Shown here piece after piece: positions 8,591 through 17,050 of a DNA stretch of 64,000 bases. Within the stretch, counting starts at the first letter, position 1. Each line of letters begins with the position of its first letter. The translations under genes were made by a program, and so were the position numbers. The notes under the pieces are model-generated. The model made no database searches. It was not told where the DNA came from and worked only from the letters and a program-made list of their open reading frames with translations. The DNA comes from Pseudodesulfovibrio sediminis (GTDB lineage Bacteria > Desulfobacterota > Desulfovibrionia > Desulfovibrionales > Desulfovibrionaceae): the NCBI RefSeq assembly GCF_020886695.1, contig NZ_AP024485.1, forward strand, positions 257,001 to 321,000, in the 5' to 3' direction.

Positions 8591-8911
8591 ATGGAAGGGT
8601 TCTTGGGCTCAATCGTCCAGGCTACGGCTTTTATTTTGGATTCTGTTCTTACAATTTATATGTGGGTTGTCATCATCTCCGCGTTACTCTCATGGGTCAA
8701 TCCAGATCCATACAATCCTATCGTACGCTTTTTGCGAGGCGTGACTGAGCCTGTTTTTTACAAGATTCGCAGTTGGATGCCTTTTGCCGTTATCGGTGGT
8801 TTTGACCTGTCTCCGATAGTGGTTCTTATTGCTATTCAGGTGTGTAAGATAGTTGTTGTCCAAAATCTCATGAGACTCGCACTCTCCTTGAGTTCCGGGT
8901 ATTCCATGTAG
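8591..8911 (+). CDS. YggT family membrane protein
   Basis: 106-residue YggT-family protein with two hydrophobic segments (about 14-38 and 75-98) and the family signature around ALLSWVNPDPYNPIVRFL followed by TEPVF. YggT proteins are small inner-membrane proteins found near cell-division genes and linked to osmotic or envelope tolerance. The frame is open from 8432, but ATG 8591 with a strong GGAGGAG site gives the family length. The next gene is divIVA, the association familiar from Gram-positive division clusters. Confidence 0.88.
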   Translation: MEGFLGSIVQATAFILDSVLTIYMWVVIISALLSWVNPDPYNPIVRFLRGVTEPVFYKIRSWMPFAVIGGFDLSPIVVLIAIQVCKIVVVQNLMRLALSLSSGYSM

Positions 8912-8932
8912 TCAACGAAAAGGAGGACTGTC

Positions 8933-9436
8933 ATGACAGTTTCCAAGATTGATTTGCTCAATAAACAGTTTTCACGAGGGGTGTTCGGATATTCCCGAGT
9001 GGAGGTCGATCAGTTCATGCTTGAACTGGCCGAAGTGTTGGGCGACGCAGCGGATAACCAGAAAAACATGCAAAAGAAAATCAAGCGCATGGAGAAGACG
9101 TTGAGAGAGTTTCGTCAGCGGGATGAAACCCTGCGAGACACTCTCATGTCGACCCAGAGAATGGTGGATGACCTGAAGGTCACCGCCAGCAAAGAGGCGC
9201 AGATCATTCTGGATGAGGCCCGCGTCAAGGCTGACGCGACCGTCCAGAAAGGGCATAGTAGACTGGCCCAGATTCATGAGGAGATCGAGTCTCTGAAACG
9301 GACGCGGACACAGTTTGAAATCCAGCTCAAGGGGTTGTTGAATTCACACCTTGAAATGTTGGAAATGTCAGATCCGGAGCGGGACAAGATCGAAGAGATG
9401 GAGTCCAAGCTCAAGTATCTGCAAAAGGTTGACTGA
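8933..9436 (+). CDS. DivIVA domain-containing protein
   Basis: 167 residues. The N-terminal DivIVA membrane-curvature-binding motif is visible in the first 35 residues (QFSRGVFGYSRVEVDQFM; the KxFxxxxxGYxxxEVDxFL pattern), and the remainder is a long coiled coil (about 40-165). AAGGAGG lies 8 nt before ATG 8933. DivIVA proteins tether pole or septum factors at curved membrane. It sits between yggT and yggU as in Firmicutes clusters, though this organism appears Gram-negative. The tail is short, and no partner can be read from the sequence. Confidence 0.88.
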   Translation: MTVSKIDLLNKQFSRGVFGYSRVEVDQFMLELAEVLGDAADNQKNMQKKIKRMEKTLREFRQRDETLRDTLMSTQRMVDDLKVTASKEAQIILDEARVKADATVQKGHSRLAQIHEEIESLKRTRTQFEIQLKGLLNSHLEMLEMSDPERDKIEEMESKLKYLQKVD

Positions 9437-9444
9437 TACGGAGT

Positions 9445-9765
9445 GTGAAAATTTCAAAGCCGGAATTTGTCAGAAAACACAGTGATGGGTGGCGTTTGTC
9501 AGTCTGGGTACAACCCGGAGCTCGCAAGAGTGAAGTCGCCGGGGAGTATCAGGGATGTGTAAAGATTCGCCTTGCCGCTCCTGCTGTTGACAACAAAGCC
9601 AACAAAGGGCTGGTCAAATTTCTGGCCGAAAGGTTGAAAATGAAAAAAAGTCAGGTAGCTATCATATCCGGTTTTACCAATCGGAAGAAGCTGTTGACAT
9701 TGGATACGGCAGTTGAGCCGGATTGGGGGATTCTTCTTCCAGATGGCAACTGCGATAACCTGTAA
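9445..9765 (+). CDS. DUF167 family protein (YggU)
   Basis: 106-residue YggU/DUF167 protein. The family hallmarks WVQPGARKSEVAG, KIRLAAPAVDNKANKGL and ISGFTNRKKLL are all present. The fold is known structurally but its molecular function is not. Starts with GTG 9445 after a GGAG motif, 8 nt behind divIVA, and is followed 13 nt later by a DUF465 gene, so co-transcription is likely. Confidence 0.9.
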   Translation: MKISKPEFVRKHSDGWRLSVWVQPGARKSEVAGEYQGCVKIRLAAPAVDNKANKGLVKFLAERLKMKKSQVAIISGFTNRKKLLTLDTAVEPDWGILLPDGNCDNL

Positions 9766-9778
9766 AAAGGAGTAGCAC

Positions 9779-10009
9779 ATGGAAGCCAGTGACCTTGAAC
9801 TCATTGAGAAGCACGGGGTGGAAGACACTCAGATTAAGGCTTTGTGGGATCAACATTCTGTGTACGAAAAAATGTTGGAAAAACTCGAAGCCAAGAGCTA
9901 CCAATCTCCCACCGAGATTCAGGAGATAAAGGAACTCAAGAAAAAGAAGCTGGCAGGCAAAACTCAATTGCAGGGCCTGCTCGATAAATACCGTACTTCG
10001 GAGGCATAA
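9779..10009 (+). CDS. DUF465 (YdcH-like) small coiled-coil protein
   Basis: 76 residues, all helical. It shows the DUF465 pattern: an N-terminal LIEKHG segment, a central [16 protein letters not shown] heptad stretch, and a second helix with [13 protein letters not shown]-type spacing ([16 protein letters not shown]). Likely a small cytoplasmic helical-hairpin protein of unknown role. AAAAGGAG precedes the ATG. The stop is followed after a single base by the ilvB ATG, so it may affect ilvB translation by coupling. Confidence 0.82.
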   Translation: MEASDLELIEKHGVEDTQIKALWDQHSVYEKMLEKLEAKSYQSPTEIQEIKELKKKKLAGKTQLQGLLDKYRTSEA

Positions 10010-10010
10010 A

Positions 10011-11702
10011 ATGAAATTGACCGGGGCCCAGATTCTTTTGAAGTGTCTGGAAAAGGAAAATGTTGATGTCATGTTCGGTTTCCCCGGGGGAGCCGTGATT
10101 GACATTTATGACGAGATTCCCAAATCCTCTGTTGAGCATATCCTAGTGCGTCACGAACAGGGTGCCATTCATGCTGCAGACGGATATGCCCGGGCCACTG
10201 GCCAGGTTGGAGTCTGTCTCGTCACTTCCGGTCCCGGTGCTACCAACACGGTAACCGGTATTGCAACAGCATATGCCGATTCCATCCCGGTAGTCATTAT
10301 AACTGGCCAGGTGCCACGGGCGCTCATCGGCAACGATGCGTTTCAGGAAGTGGATACCGTGGGCATCACTCGGCCATGTACCAAGCACAACTATCTTGTT
10401 CAGGATATCTCTGAACTCCAGAGTGTCCTCAAGCAGGCATTTTACCTGGCCCGGTCCGGTCGCCCCGGACCGGTCCTGGTAGACCTGCCCAAGGATGTTC
10501 AGCAGCAGTTGATTGAATTCGATTATCCGGAAGATGTCTCCATGCGCAGCTACAAGCCAACCAAGAAGCCGCACATCGGGCAGGTTCGCAAAGTGGTCAA
10601 GCTGCTCAAGAATGCCAAGAAGCCGCTTTTTTATACGGGCGGCGGCGTTATTACGTCAGGTAGTCACGAAGAGCTCACATGGCTGGGCAAGGAGCTTAAT
10701 ATCCCTGTGACTTCGACCCTCATGGGGTTGGGCGCCTTTCCCGGTGATGATGATCTTTTTCTCGGTATGCTGGGCATGCACGGGGCGTACGCCGCAAATA
10801 TGGCAGTGAACAACTGTGATCTGCTTCTGGCCGTTGGCGCACGATTCGATGACCGTGTAACCGGCAAGGTGGACACCTTTGCGCCCAATGCCACCATCGT
10901 ACACATTGATGTGGACCCGACTTCCATTCAGAAGAACGTGTCTGTGCATGTGCCGCTGGTTGCTGACTGCAAGTCGGCTCTGGCTGCCCTCAAAAAAGAG
11001 ACTGAGGCGACTCTCGGTGACTTTGACTGGGCGGAAAGCTATGGGGACTGGGTGGAGCAGGTTAAGGGATGGGCCAAGGAACATCCGCTTACGTACATCG
11101 ATGACGGTGAGGACATCAAACCGCAATACGTTGTCGAAAAAATTTATGAAATTACCAAAGGCGATGCCATTATCGCTACGGAAGTCGGTCAGAACCAGAT
11201 GTGGGCTGCCCAGTTCTACAAATACACCAAGCCCAACACCTTGTTGACTTCCGGTGGCCTTGGGACCATGGGCTATGGTTTTCCCGCGGCTTTGGGGGCG
11301 CAACGCGCATTCCCGGACAAACTGGTTATCGACATCGCCGGTGATGGTTCGATTCAGATGTGTATCCAGGAAATGATGACCGCGGTCTGCAATAAGCTGC
11401 CCGTGAAAATAGTCATCCTCAACAACGGCTTTCTCGGTATGGTCCGTCAGTGGCAGGAGCTTTTCTATGAGAAGAACTACTGTTCCACCTGCATGGACGC
11501 TCAACCCGATTTCGTTAAACTGGCCGAAGCTTACGGAGCGGTCGGGTATCGAGTGACTGAGAAGGACAAGGTCGAGTCAACGCTGCGCGAAGCCTTTGCT
11601 GTGGACAAACCGGTCATCGTGGATGTTCGTGTGACCAAGGAAGAAAACGTTTATCCCATGGTTCCGGCTGGCGCGTCGCTGACCGAGATGCTGTTGGTTT
11701 AG
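10011..11702 (+). CDS. ilvB: acetolactate synthase large (catalytic) subunit
   Basis: 563-residue ThDP enzyme condensing pyruvate with pyruvate or 2-oxobutyrate, the first common step of valine, leucine and isoleucine synthesis. E49 in [19 protein letters not shown] is the ThDP-activating Glu; the central FAD-binding domain and the C-terminal [15 protein letters not shown]...NN ThDP/Mg motif are present. Length is typical of biosynthetic AHAS. It starts 1 nt after the DUF465 stop and precedes ilvN by 9 nt, so the holoenzyme subunits are coupled. The 2-oxobutyrate side is likely supplied by the citramalate route (cimA, 41103-42692). Confidence 0.95.
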   Translation: MKLTGAQILLKCLEKENVDVMFGFPGGAVIDIYDEIPKSSVEHILVRHEQGAIHAADGYARATGQVGVCLVTSGPGATNTVTGIATAYADSIPVVIITGQVPRALIGNDAFQEVDTVGITRPCTKHNYLVQDISELQSVLKQAFYLARSGRPGPVLVDLPKDVQQQLIEFDYPEDVSMRSYKPTKKPHIGQVRKVVKLLKNAKKPLFYTGGGVITSGSHEELTWLGKELNIPVTSTLMGLGAFPGDDDLFLGMLGMHGAYAANMAVNNCDLLLAVGARFDDRVTGKVDTFAPNATIVHIDVDPTSIQKNVSVHVPLVADCKSALAALKKETEATLGDFDWAESYGDWVEQVKGWAKEHPLTYIDDGEDIKPQYVVEKIYEITKGDAIIATEVGQNQMWAAQFYKYTKPNTLLTSGGLGTMGYGFPAALGAQRAFPDKLVIDIAGDGSIQMCIQEMMTAVCNKLPVKIVILNNGFLGMVRQWQELFYEKNYCSTCMDAQPDFVKLAEAYGAVGYRVTEKDKVESTLREAFAVDKPVIVDVRVTKEENVYPMVPAGASLTEMLLV

Positions 11703-11711
11703 GAGGACGCC

Positions 11712-12203
11712 ATGACTAAACACACACTTTCCGTCACCGTTGAGAATGAACCGGGAGTCCTCTCCCGAGTGGTTGGCCTGTTCAGTGGGCGTGGATTTAA
11801 TATCTTTTCTCTGAATGTGGCTCCAACGCTGGAAAAAGACGTCTCGCTCATGACTATCGTAGCCGAGGGCGATGATAATATCGTGGAACAGATCGTCAAA
11901 CAGCTTCGCAAGCTGGTTCCCACAATAAAAGTCAAAGATCTTACCGAATTAAAGTCCGTGGACCGCGAAATGGTCCTTCTCAAGGTCAATGCAGAGGATT
12001 CAAAACGCGCAGAAATTCTGCGAATTGTTGACATCTTCAGGTGCAAGGTTGTAGACGTCAGCGTCGACGAGGTAACCATTGAGGTAACGGGCGACCAGGG
12101 AAAGATAGGCGCACTCGTCAATCTGCTCACCCGTTTCGGCATCAAGGAGATCGCTCGGACTGGTAACGTTGCTATGCAGCGTTCCATGCAGCTCGACCTA
12201 TAA
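11712..12203 (+). CDS. ilvN: acetolactate synthase small (regulatory) subunit
   Basis: 163 residues. The N-terminal ACT domain (SVTVENEPGVLSRVVGLFSGRGFN, residues about 5-28, onward to 80) binds the feedback inhibitor valine and activates IlvB; the C-terminal domain has the usual VDREMVLLKV segment. TAGGAGG lies directly upstream of ATG 11712. A strong hairpin terminator/attenuator follows before ilvC. Confidence 0.94.
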   Translation: MTKHTLSVTVENEPGVLSRVVGLFSGRGFNIFSLNVAPTLEKDVSLMTIVAEGDDNIVEQIVKQLRKLVPTIKVKDLTELKSVDREMVLLKVNAEDSKRAEILRIVDIFRCKVVDVSVDEVTIEVTGDQGKIGALVNLLTRFGIKEIARTGNVAMQRSMQLDL

Positions 12204-12221
12204 TTTGCAATCAGGTAAAAC

Positions 12222-12258
12222 ACCGGGCCAGGGGTTTTTACCCCTCGCCCGGGTTTTG
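12222..12258 (+). terminator. intrinsic terminator or attenuator between ilvN and ilvC
   Basis: CCGGGC (12223-12228) pairs with GCCCGG (12247-12252) and GGGGT with ACCCC around a T-rich loop, followed by GTTTTG. It should end or reduce ilvBN readthrough into ilvC. Confidence 0.75.
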
Positions 12259-12310
12259 TACGTGTTTATATAATCAAGACATTGTGGCCCGTATGGGCAA
12301 AAAATACTGA

Positions 12311-13312
<1,002 letters not shown>

Positions 13313-13338
13313 TTCTGGTAGATAAAAAGACTATTCCA

Positions 13339-13375
13339 GGTCCCTGCCAGCGTGCTGGCAGGGACCTTTTTTTAT
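13339..13375 (+). terminator. intrinsic terminator after ilvC
   Basis: A perfect stem GGTCCCTGCCAGC (13339-13351) / GCTGGCAGGGACC (13354-13366) is followed by seven T. Very strong Rho-independent terminator. Confidence 0.93.
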
Positions 13376-13471
13376 ACCCTGAATTCTATTTTCCTCTCAT
13401 CATTTTCTCGTGCTCAACTGGTGGCTGTTCTCGTTGTGTGAATCGTCATTGATTTGTGACTCAATATTTGC

Positions 13472-13498
13472 TTGACCCCAAGATAAAACGTCTATAAA
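13472..13498 (+). promoter_or_regulatory. possible sigma-70 promoter of the DUF5698 gene
   Basis: TTGACC (13472-13477) and TATAAA (13493-13498) with a 15-bp spacer, shorter than ideal, 35 bp before the start codon. The 158-bp stretch after the ilvC terminator holds nothing else that I recognise. Confidence 0.35.
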
Positions 13499-13532
13499 CC
13501 ACGCTCTTCAAATCGCTTGAGAGGGTAGTTTC

Positions 13533-14105
13533 ATGACAATGGATGTTCTGTTTTTAGGGATACTTATATTTCTGGCCGAAGTTGCGGTGTTGACCCTGGG
13601 TACTGTCCGCACCATGGTGACCGTACTGGGTGAATCAAAAGCGGCCTTTTTTTTGGGCTGTCTGGAGATGACTCTGTGGGTCTTCGGTACGGCTGCGGTG
13701 ATGCTCAAAGTCGGTGACGAACCGTTTTTGGGGGTCTGTTATGCTGTCGGATTTGCCGGTGGCAACGTTGTTGGCATTCTGGCTGAAAAAAAGCTCGCGC
13801 TCGGCAATGTCGTTGTGCGCATCATCAGCGCATGGAAAGGGCATAGCATCGCCGAGGCAGTGCGTAATGCCGGTTTCATGATCACCACAGTGGCGGGCGA
13901 AGGGTCGGATGGCCCGGTCACAGTCCAGTTTGTCGTCTGCAAACGAAAGGACATGAAACACCTACTGGTTGTTGCCCGTGAAATTGATCCTGATCTCTTT
14001 TATACTTTTGAGACTGCGGGAGGGGCGAGTGAAGTCCTTAGCCCGTCCGGTAGTCGTGTGGCTAAGCTTCTTGGTCCTATCAAACGAGTTGTTCCACAGA
14101 TGTAA
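13533..14105 (+). CDS. DUF5698/UPF0316 (DUF2179-type) membrane protein
   Basis: 190 residues with three membrane helices in the first 90 residues (LFLGILIFLAEVAVLTLGT, FFLGCLEMTLWVFGTAAVML, GVCYAVGFAGGNVVGILAE), followed by a soluble DUF2179-like domain (GFMITTVAGEGSDGPV, then a VVCKRKD strand). Family function is unknown; such soluble domains may be ligand-binding. ATG 13533 follows GAGAGGG; ATG 13539 is the alternative. Single-gene unit between two strong terminators. Confidence 0.83.
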   Translation: MTMDVLFLGILIFLAEVAVLTLGTVRTMVTVLGESKAAFFLGCLEMTLWVFGTAAVMLKVGDEPFLGVCYAVGFAGGNVVGILAEKKLALGNVVVRIISAWKGHSIAEAVRNAGFMITTVAGEGSDGPVTVQFVVCKRKDMKHLLVVAREIDPDLFYTFETAGGASEVLSPSGSRVAKLLGPIKRVVPQM

Positions 14106-14140
14106 AAAAAAGCCCGGCTCATAAAGCCGGGCTTTTTTGT
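14104..14140. terminator. bidirectional terminator
   Basis: AAAAAAAGCCCGGCT pairs perfectly with AGCCGGGCTTTTTT around a 5-nt loop, with U-runs on both transcripts. Serves the DUF5698 gene and the minus-strand operon ending at 14223. Confidence 0.92.
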
Positions 14141-14222
14141 TGTAGTAGCTGCTGAATCACATGCTCTTGATGTTTGTTTTGGCAAGAGACTGTCGCTGTA
14201 CGGTTCCTGATTTTGGAGCAGA

Positions 14223-14786
14223 CTATTGACCGAGCAACGCTTCCTTGAAGTTTATCCCCGGGCCGGGGTTAGGGCCGATCCAGGTTGCGAGAATCGCATC
14301 CGCAAAATCCTTTCCCGGAATAGTTCCCTTGGTCGCTCTTTTGACAATCACGGTTGTCCCTCTGCGGGGTTCATAGATGAAGGTCATGGATTCATCTTCC
14401 TTGATATCACTCATCATTTCGGCCAATTGGTCGAATTTGGCCCTGAGTTCAGGCGATATCGGAGCGACGTTATTTTCCAACCCTTCATACCAGGCGTCGT
14501 TGATTTTGCTGGCTTCAACATCATGTACGAAATACATGACCAGCATGCGAGTTTCGTCTTTCTGCAAAATAGCGTCAGGATCTGTCGATTTCTCAGCGAG
14601 ATACAGCCCCGCGACGTACACATCAACAAAGAACTTTTCGCGCAGGGCAATGCCGTTCAGGTGCAACATCTGTCCTGCTACGGTCTGTGAGTCGAGCATA
14701 ATCACACCTGCCTCCTCGGCACTTCGGGCCGGGGTGATGCAGGCCAGTGATATAAGCAGGGCTACGATGATGGACGCGTATTTCAT
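14223..14786 (-). CDS. secreted chalcone isomerase-like domain protein
   Basis: 187 residues with a signal peptide (SIIVALLISLACITPARS). The mature part matches bacterial chalcone-isomerase-like domains: an LNGIALREKFFVDVYVAGLYL strand pair (about 44-63), the MLVMYFVHDV segment, and a DESMTFIYEPRRGTTV region. Bacterial members are periplasmic and not known to isomerise chalcones; a lipid- or fatty-acid-binding role has been suggested for the fold. GGGAGG lies 6 nt upstream of the ATG. Last gene of the minus-strand run, 10 nt after the hydrolase gene. Confidence 0.8.
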   Translation of the reverse strand: MKYASIIVALLISLACITPARSAEEAGVIMLDSQTVAGQMLHLNGIALREKFFVDVYVAGLYLAEKSTDPDAILQKDETRMLVMYFVHDVEASKINDAWYEGLENNVAPISPELRAKFDQLAEMMSDIKEDESMTFIYEPRRGTTVIVKRATKGTIPGKDFADAILATWIGPNPGPGINFKEALLGQ

Positions 14787-14796
14787 GAATCCTCCC

Positions 14797-15663
14797 TTAA
14801 GAATCCAGTTGGTCGATGAATTGGCTTAGAGCCGCATTGAATGTTTCGGCTTGTTCATAAAAAGGCAAATGGCCGCTTTTGTCCAGAATCACGAACCGCG
14901 ATTCCGGTATGGAGCCAGCGATATACCTGCCTGTGGAAGGCCCGTAACACATGTGTCTGGAGCGGCCATACATAACGAGTGCGGGAACGGTGATGGTAGG
15001 CAATACCGAGGTATAGTCACGCTGTACATAGTCTTCATAAATGTCGGTGGCAATGGATGCCGGCACACGTAATTGCTCCGACTTCATCCATTTACCGGCA
15101 TGAGAGGGCGCATCATCCGAAAGATGCATGGCGTTGATGAAGCGGTCTGCAAATCCTTCACGATCATCTGCAATTGCCTTGAAATCCGCATGCATCGCAG
15201 CGGTGTCGTGTCCTCGGCATGTATGGGGATTCCACTGAGCCGGGGACATGGGGTAGGGAGCTGACTCCACCAACCCGATGGCTGCAAGTTTGTTTGCGCC
15301 ATACTTTGACCAGTATTCCAGTACAATGGAGCCGCCCATTGACCACCCAAGGAGCATGATGTCCGTCAACCTGAGCGCACAGATGACTTCGCGAACATCA
15401 GTCGCATAGCGAGGAATAGTATGTCCGCGCGGCGTTGTTTGAGATCGGCCATGCCCCCGCAGGTCAATGGTGATTATCTGATATTTCTCGGCCAGGAGGT
15501 GCTGCCGCCTCCAGAAGAGGGAACTCATGGTCCAACCATGGATGAACACGATGGGACGGCCCATGCCACGTATGTCGACCCAGAGTCGAACGCCGTCTGT
15601 TGTCTGCACCCATCCGGCCACCTGATTTTCATCAATGGTTTCCACAGCCTCGAATAAATCCAT
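14797..15663 (-). CDS. alpha/beta hydrolase
   Basis: 288 residues from ATG 15663. Oxyanion strand FIHGWTMSS, nucleophile elbow GWSMGG, a late Asp-containing strand before YGRSRHMC, and catalytic His in SGHLPFYE give a full alpha/beta-hydrolase triad; the substrate cannot be told. The frame is open to 15717, but ATG 15663 begins an N-terminus typical of the family and overlaps trmO by only the end of its frame. No signal peptide, so cytoplasmic. Confidence 0.82.
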   Translation of the reverse strand: MDLFEAVETIDENQVAGWVQTTDGVRLWVDIRGMGRPIVFIHGWTMSSLFWRRQHLLAEKYQIITIDLRGHGRSQTTPRGHTIPRYATDVREVICALRLTDIMLLGWSMGGSIVLEYWSKYGANKLAAIGLVESAPYPMSPAQWNPHTCRGHDTAAMHADFKAIADDREGFADRFINAMHLSDDAPSHAGKWMKSEQLRVPASIATDIYEDYVQRDYTSVLPTITVPALVMYGRSRHMCYGPSTGRYIAGSIPESRFVILDKSGHLPFYEQAETFNAALSQFIDQLDS

Positions 15664-15667
15664 GCCG

Positions 15668-16072
15668 TTACGATCCCTTTGGGACTGGTTTGATATCGAT
15701 GACCGGTGTGCCGTCAATGGCTTCCAGCGGTTCGATTACCAGAGTCAGCGGTTCCTCTATGGCGACCAGTGTGACGCGGTGTAACCCTATGGGGTTGGGA
15801 CGGAAAGGGGAGCGTGTGGTGAAGACCCCACGCTTGGGACGTTCCGTCTTGCCGCGAGGGTGTACCATGAGCACGTCGCGTTCCGCTTTGTGGAACCATG
15901 TGAATATTTCGAGTTGCGCACCGGGAGCCATGGAATCAAGGCCTTGGGCATAGGCCGGATCGATGACGATTTTTGCCCTGACTGCACCGGGTTCCGTTTC
16001 CATTTTGGGCGCATTGGTCAGGTCTTTGATGTTCGAATGAATTGTTCCGATAATGACGAGTTCCTTGTCCAT
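15668..16072 (-). CDS. tRNA (N6-threonylcarbamoyladenosine(37)-N6)-methyltransferase TrmO-like
   Basis: 134 residues, short single-domain TsaA/UPF0066 (TrmO) protein. The family signature is in TTRSPFRPNPIGLHRV (about 85-100), with the HPRGKTERPKRG segment before it. TrmO methylates t6A37 in threonine tRNAs with SAM; longer enterobacterial versions carry an extra C-terminal domain that is absent here. GGAGGA precedes the ATG by 5 nt. Lies 12 nt after thiL in the operon. Confidence 0.82.
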   Translation of the reverse strand: MDKELVIIGTIHSNIKDLTNAPKMETEPGAVRAKIVIDPAYAQGLDSMAPGAQLEIFTWFHKAERDVLMVHPRGKTERPKRGVFTTRSPFRPNPIGLHRVTLVAIEEPLTLVIEPLEAIDGTPVIDIKPVPKGS

Positions 16073-16084
16073 GTCTTCCTCCGA

Positions 16085-17032
16085 TTATTTTCCGAAGTGA
16101 TCGAATCCGGTCGCTGTGAAAGGAGCCCCATTGAGCGTGATCCCTGCTGATTCGGTGACGGTCCCGATGATTTTCAAACCGGGCACAGAGCCGACCTTGT
16201 CCAAGGCATCCGGACTGACCGCGCCGAGCAGGGCATAGTCTTCCCCTCCCAGCATGGCCACTTCAAGAGGGGCGGTTCCGATTGTCTGGGCAAATGAAAG
16301 AACATTACCATGGAGAGTGGTTTCTTCTATTGTCAGGTCTGCACCACGTTCGGGACCAAGCAGACGCGGAAGGTCCCGTGCGAGTCCGTCTGACAGATCC
16401 ATGAGAGATGTCACTCCGGCAGCGTTGAGCAGGGTGCCGATCATGACTTTCGGCTTGGGGCGGAGGTGCGCCATGACCGCTGCGGGCAGGACCTCCCTGG
16501 CTGCTACGCCAGTCGCTTCCAGCGCCATCAGGCCGGATCGGGCCAGCCCGATATCGCCCACAATGAAAAGCAGGTCGTCGGGAGAAGCGTTGCCGCGGGA
16601 AATAAACGTACCGGAACCGCCGGCAACGCCGAAGATGGTGATGGATACGCCGAGCTTGTCCGCTCGGCTCAGATCGCCACCGGCAAGGGCCAGTCCGCTC
16701 TGACGGGCCAGCATGGACATGGATTTGAAAAATTCATCCCAGAATCCGTTGTCCAGGTCTGCCGGAGCCATGAGGTCCAGAGAAAATGCAACGGGTTTGG
16801 CTCCCATGGCCGCGATATCACTGATATTGACGGCCAATGCCTTGTAGCCGATGTCGGCTGCGGAAAAATAGTCCCGCCGGAAATGAACGTCTTCGATAAA
16901 GAGGTCTGAGGACACGCAGTATTCATTTGCGGCCAGTATAGCGCAATCGTCACCGCGTCCGAGTTTGAGAAACTCGTGATCACGGGGGAAATACGTGTCT
17001 ATGAGTTCAAGGAATTGTTCTTCACTTTTCAT
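16085..17032 (-). CDS. thiL: thiamine-phosphate kinase
   Basis: 315 residues, PurM-like ATP-binding fold. N-terminal GRGDDCAIL and SSDLFIEDVHF (metal and ATP ligands), NISDIAAMGAKPVAF, SLDLMAP and the late LMDLSDGLARDLPRL and MLGGEDYAL motifs all match ThiL, which makes thiamine diphosphate from thiamine monophosphate. No TPP riboswitch is apparent upstream because it lies inside an operon, 18 nt after the helicase gene. Confidence 0.92.
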   Translation of the reverse strand: MKSEEQFLELIDTYFPRDHEFLKLGRGDDCAILAANEYCVSSDLFIEDVHFRRDYFSAADIGYKALAVNISDIAAMGAKPVAFSLDLMAPADLDNGFWDEFFKSMSMLARQSGLALAGGDLSRADKLGVSITIFGVAGGSGTFISRGNASPDDLLFIVGDIGLARSGLMALEATGVAAREVLPAAVMAHLRPKPKVMIGTLLNAAGVTSLMDLSDGLARDLPRLLGPERGADLTIEETTLHGNVLSFAQTIGTAPLEVAMLGGEDYALLGAVSPDALDKVGSVPGLKIIGTVTESAGITLNGAPFTATGFDHFGK

Positions 17033-17050
17033 TCGATATCTCTACTTCTT

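Noticed and set aside
12269-12274. TATAAT as an ilvC promoter -10
   Set aside because: No -35-like hexamer at 16-18 bp and no extended -10; the region upstream is the ilvN terminator.
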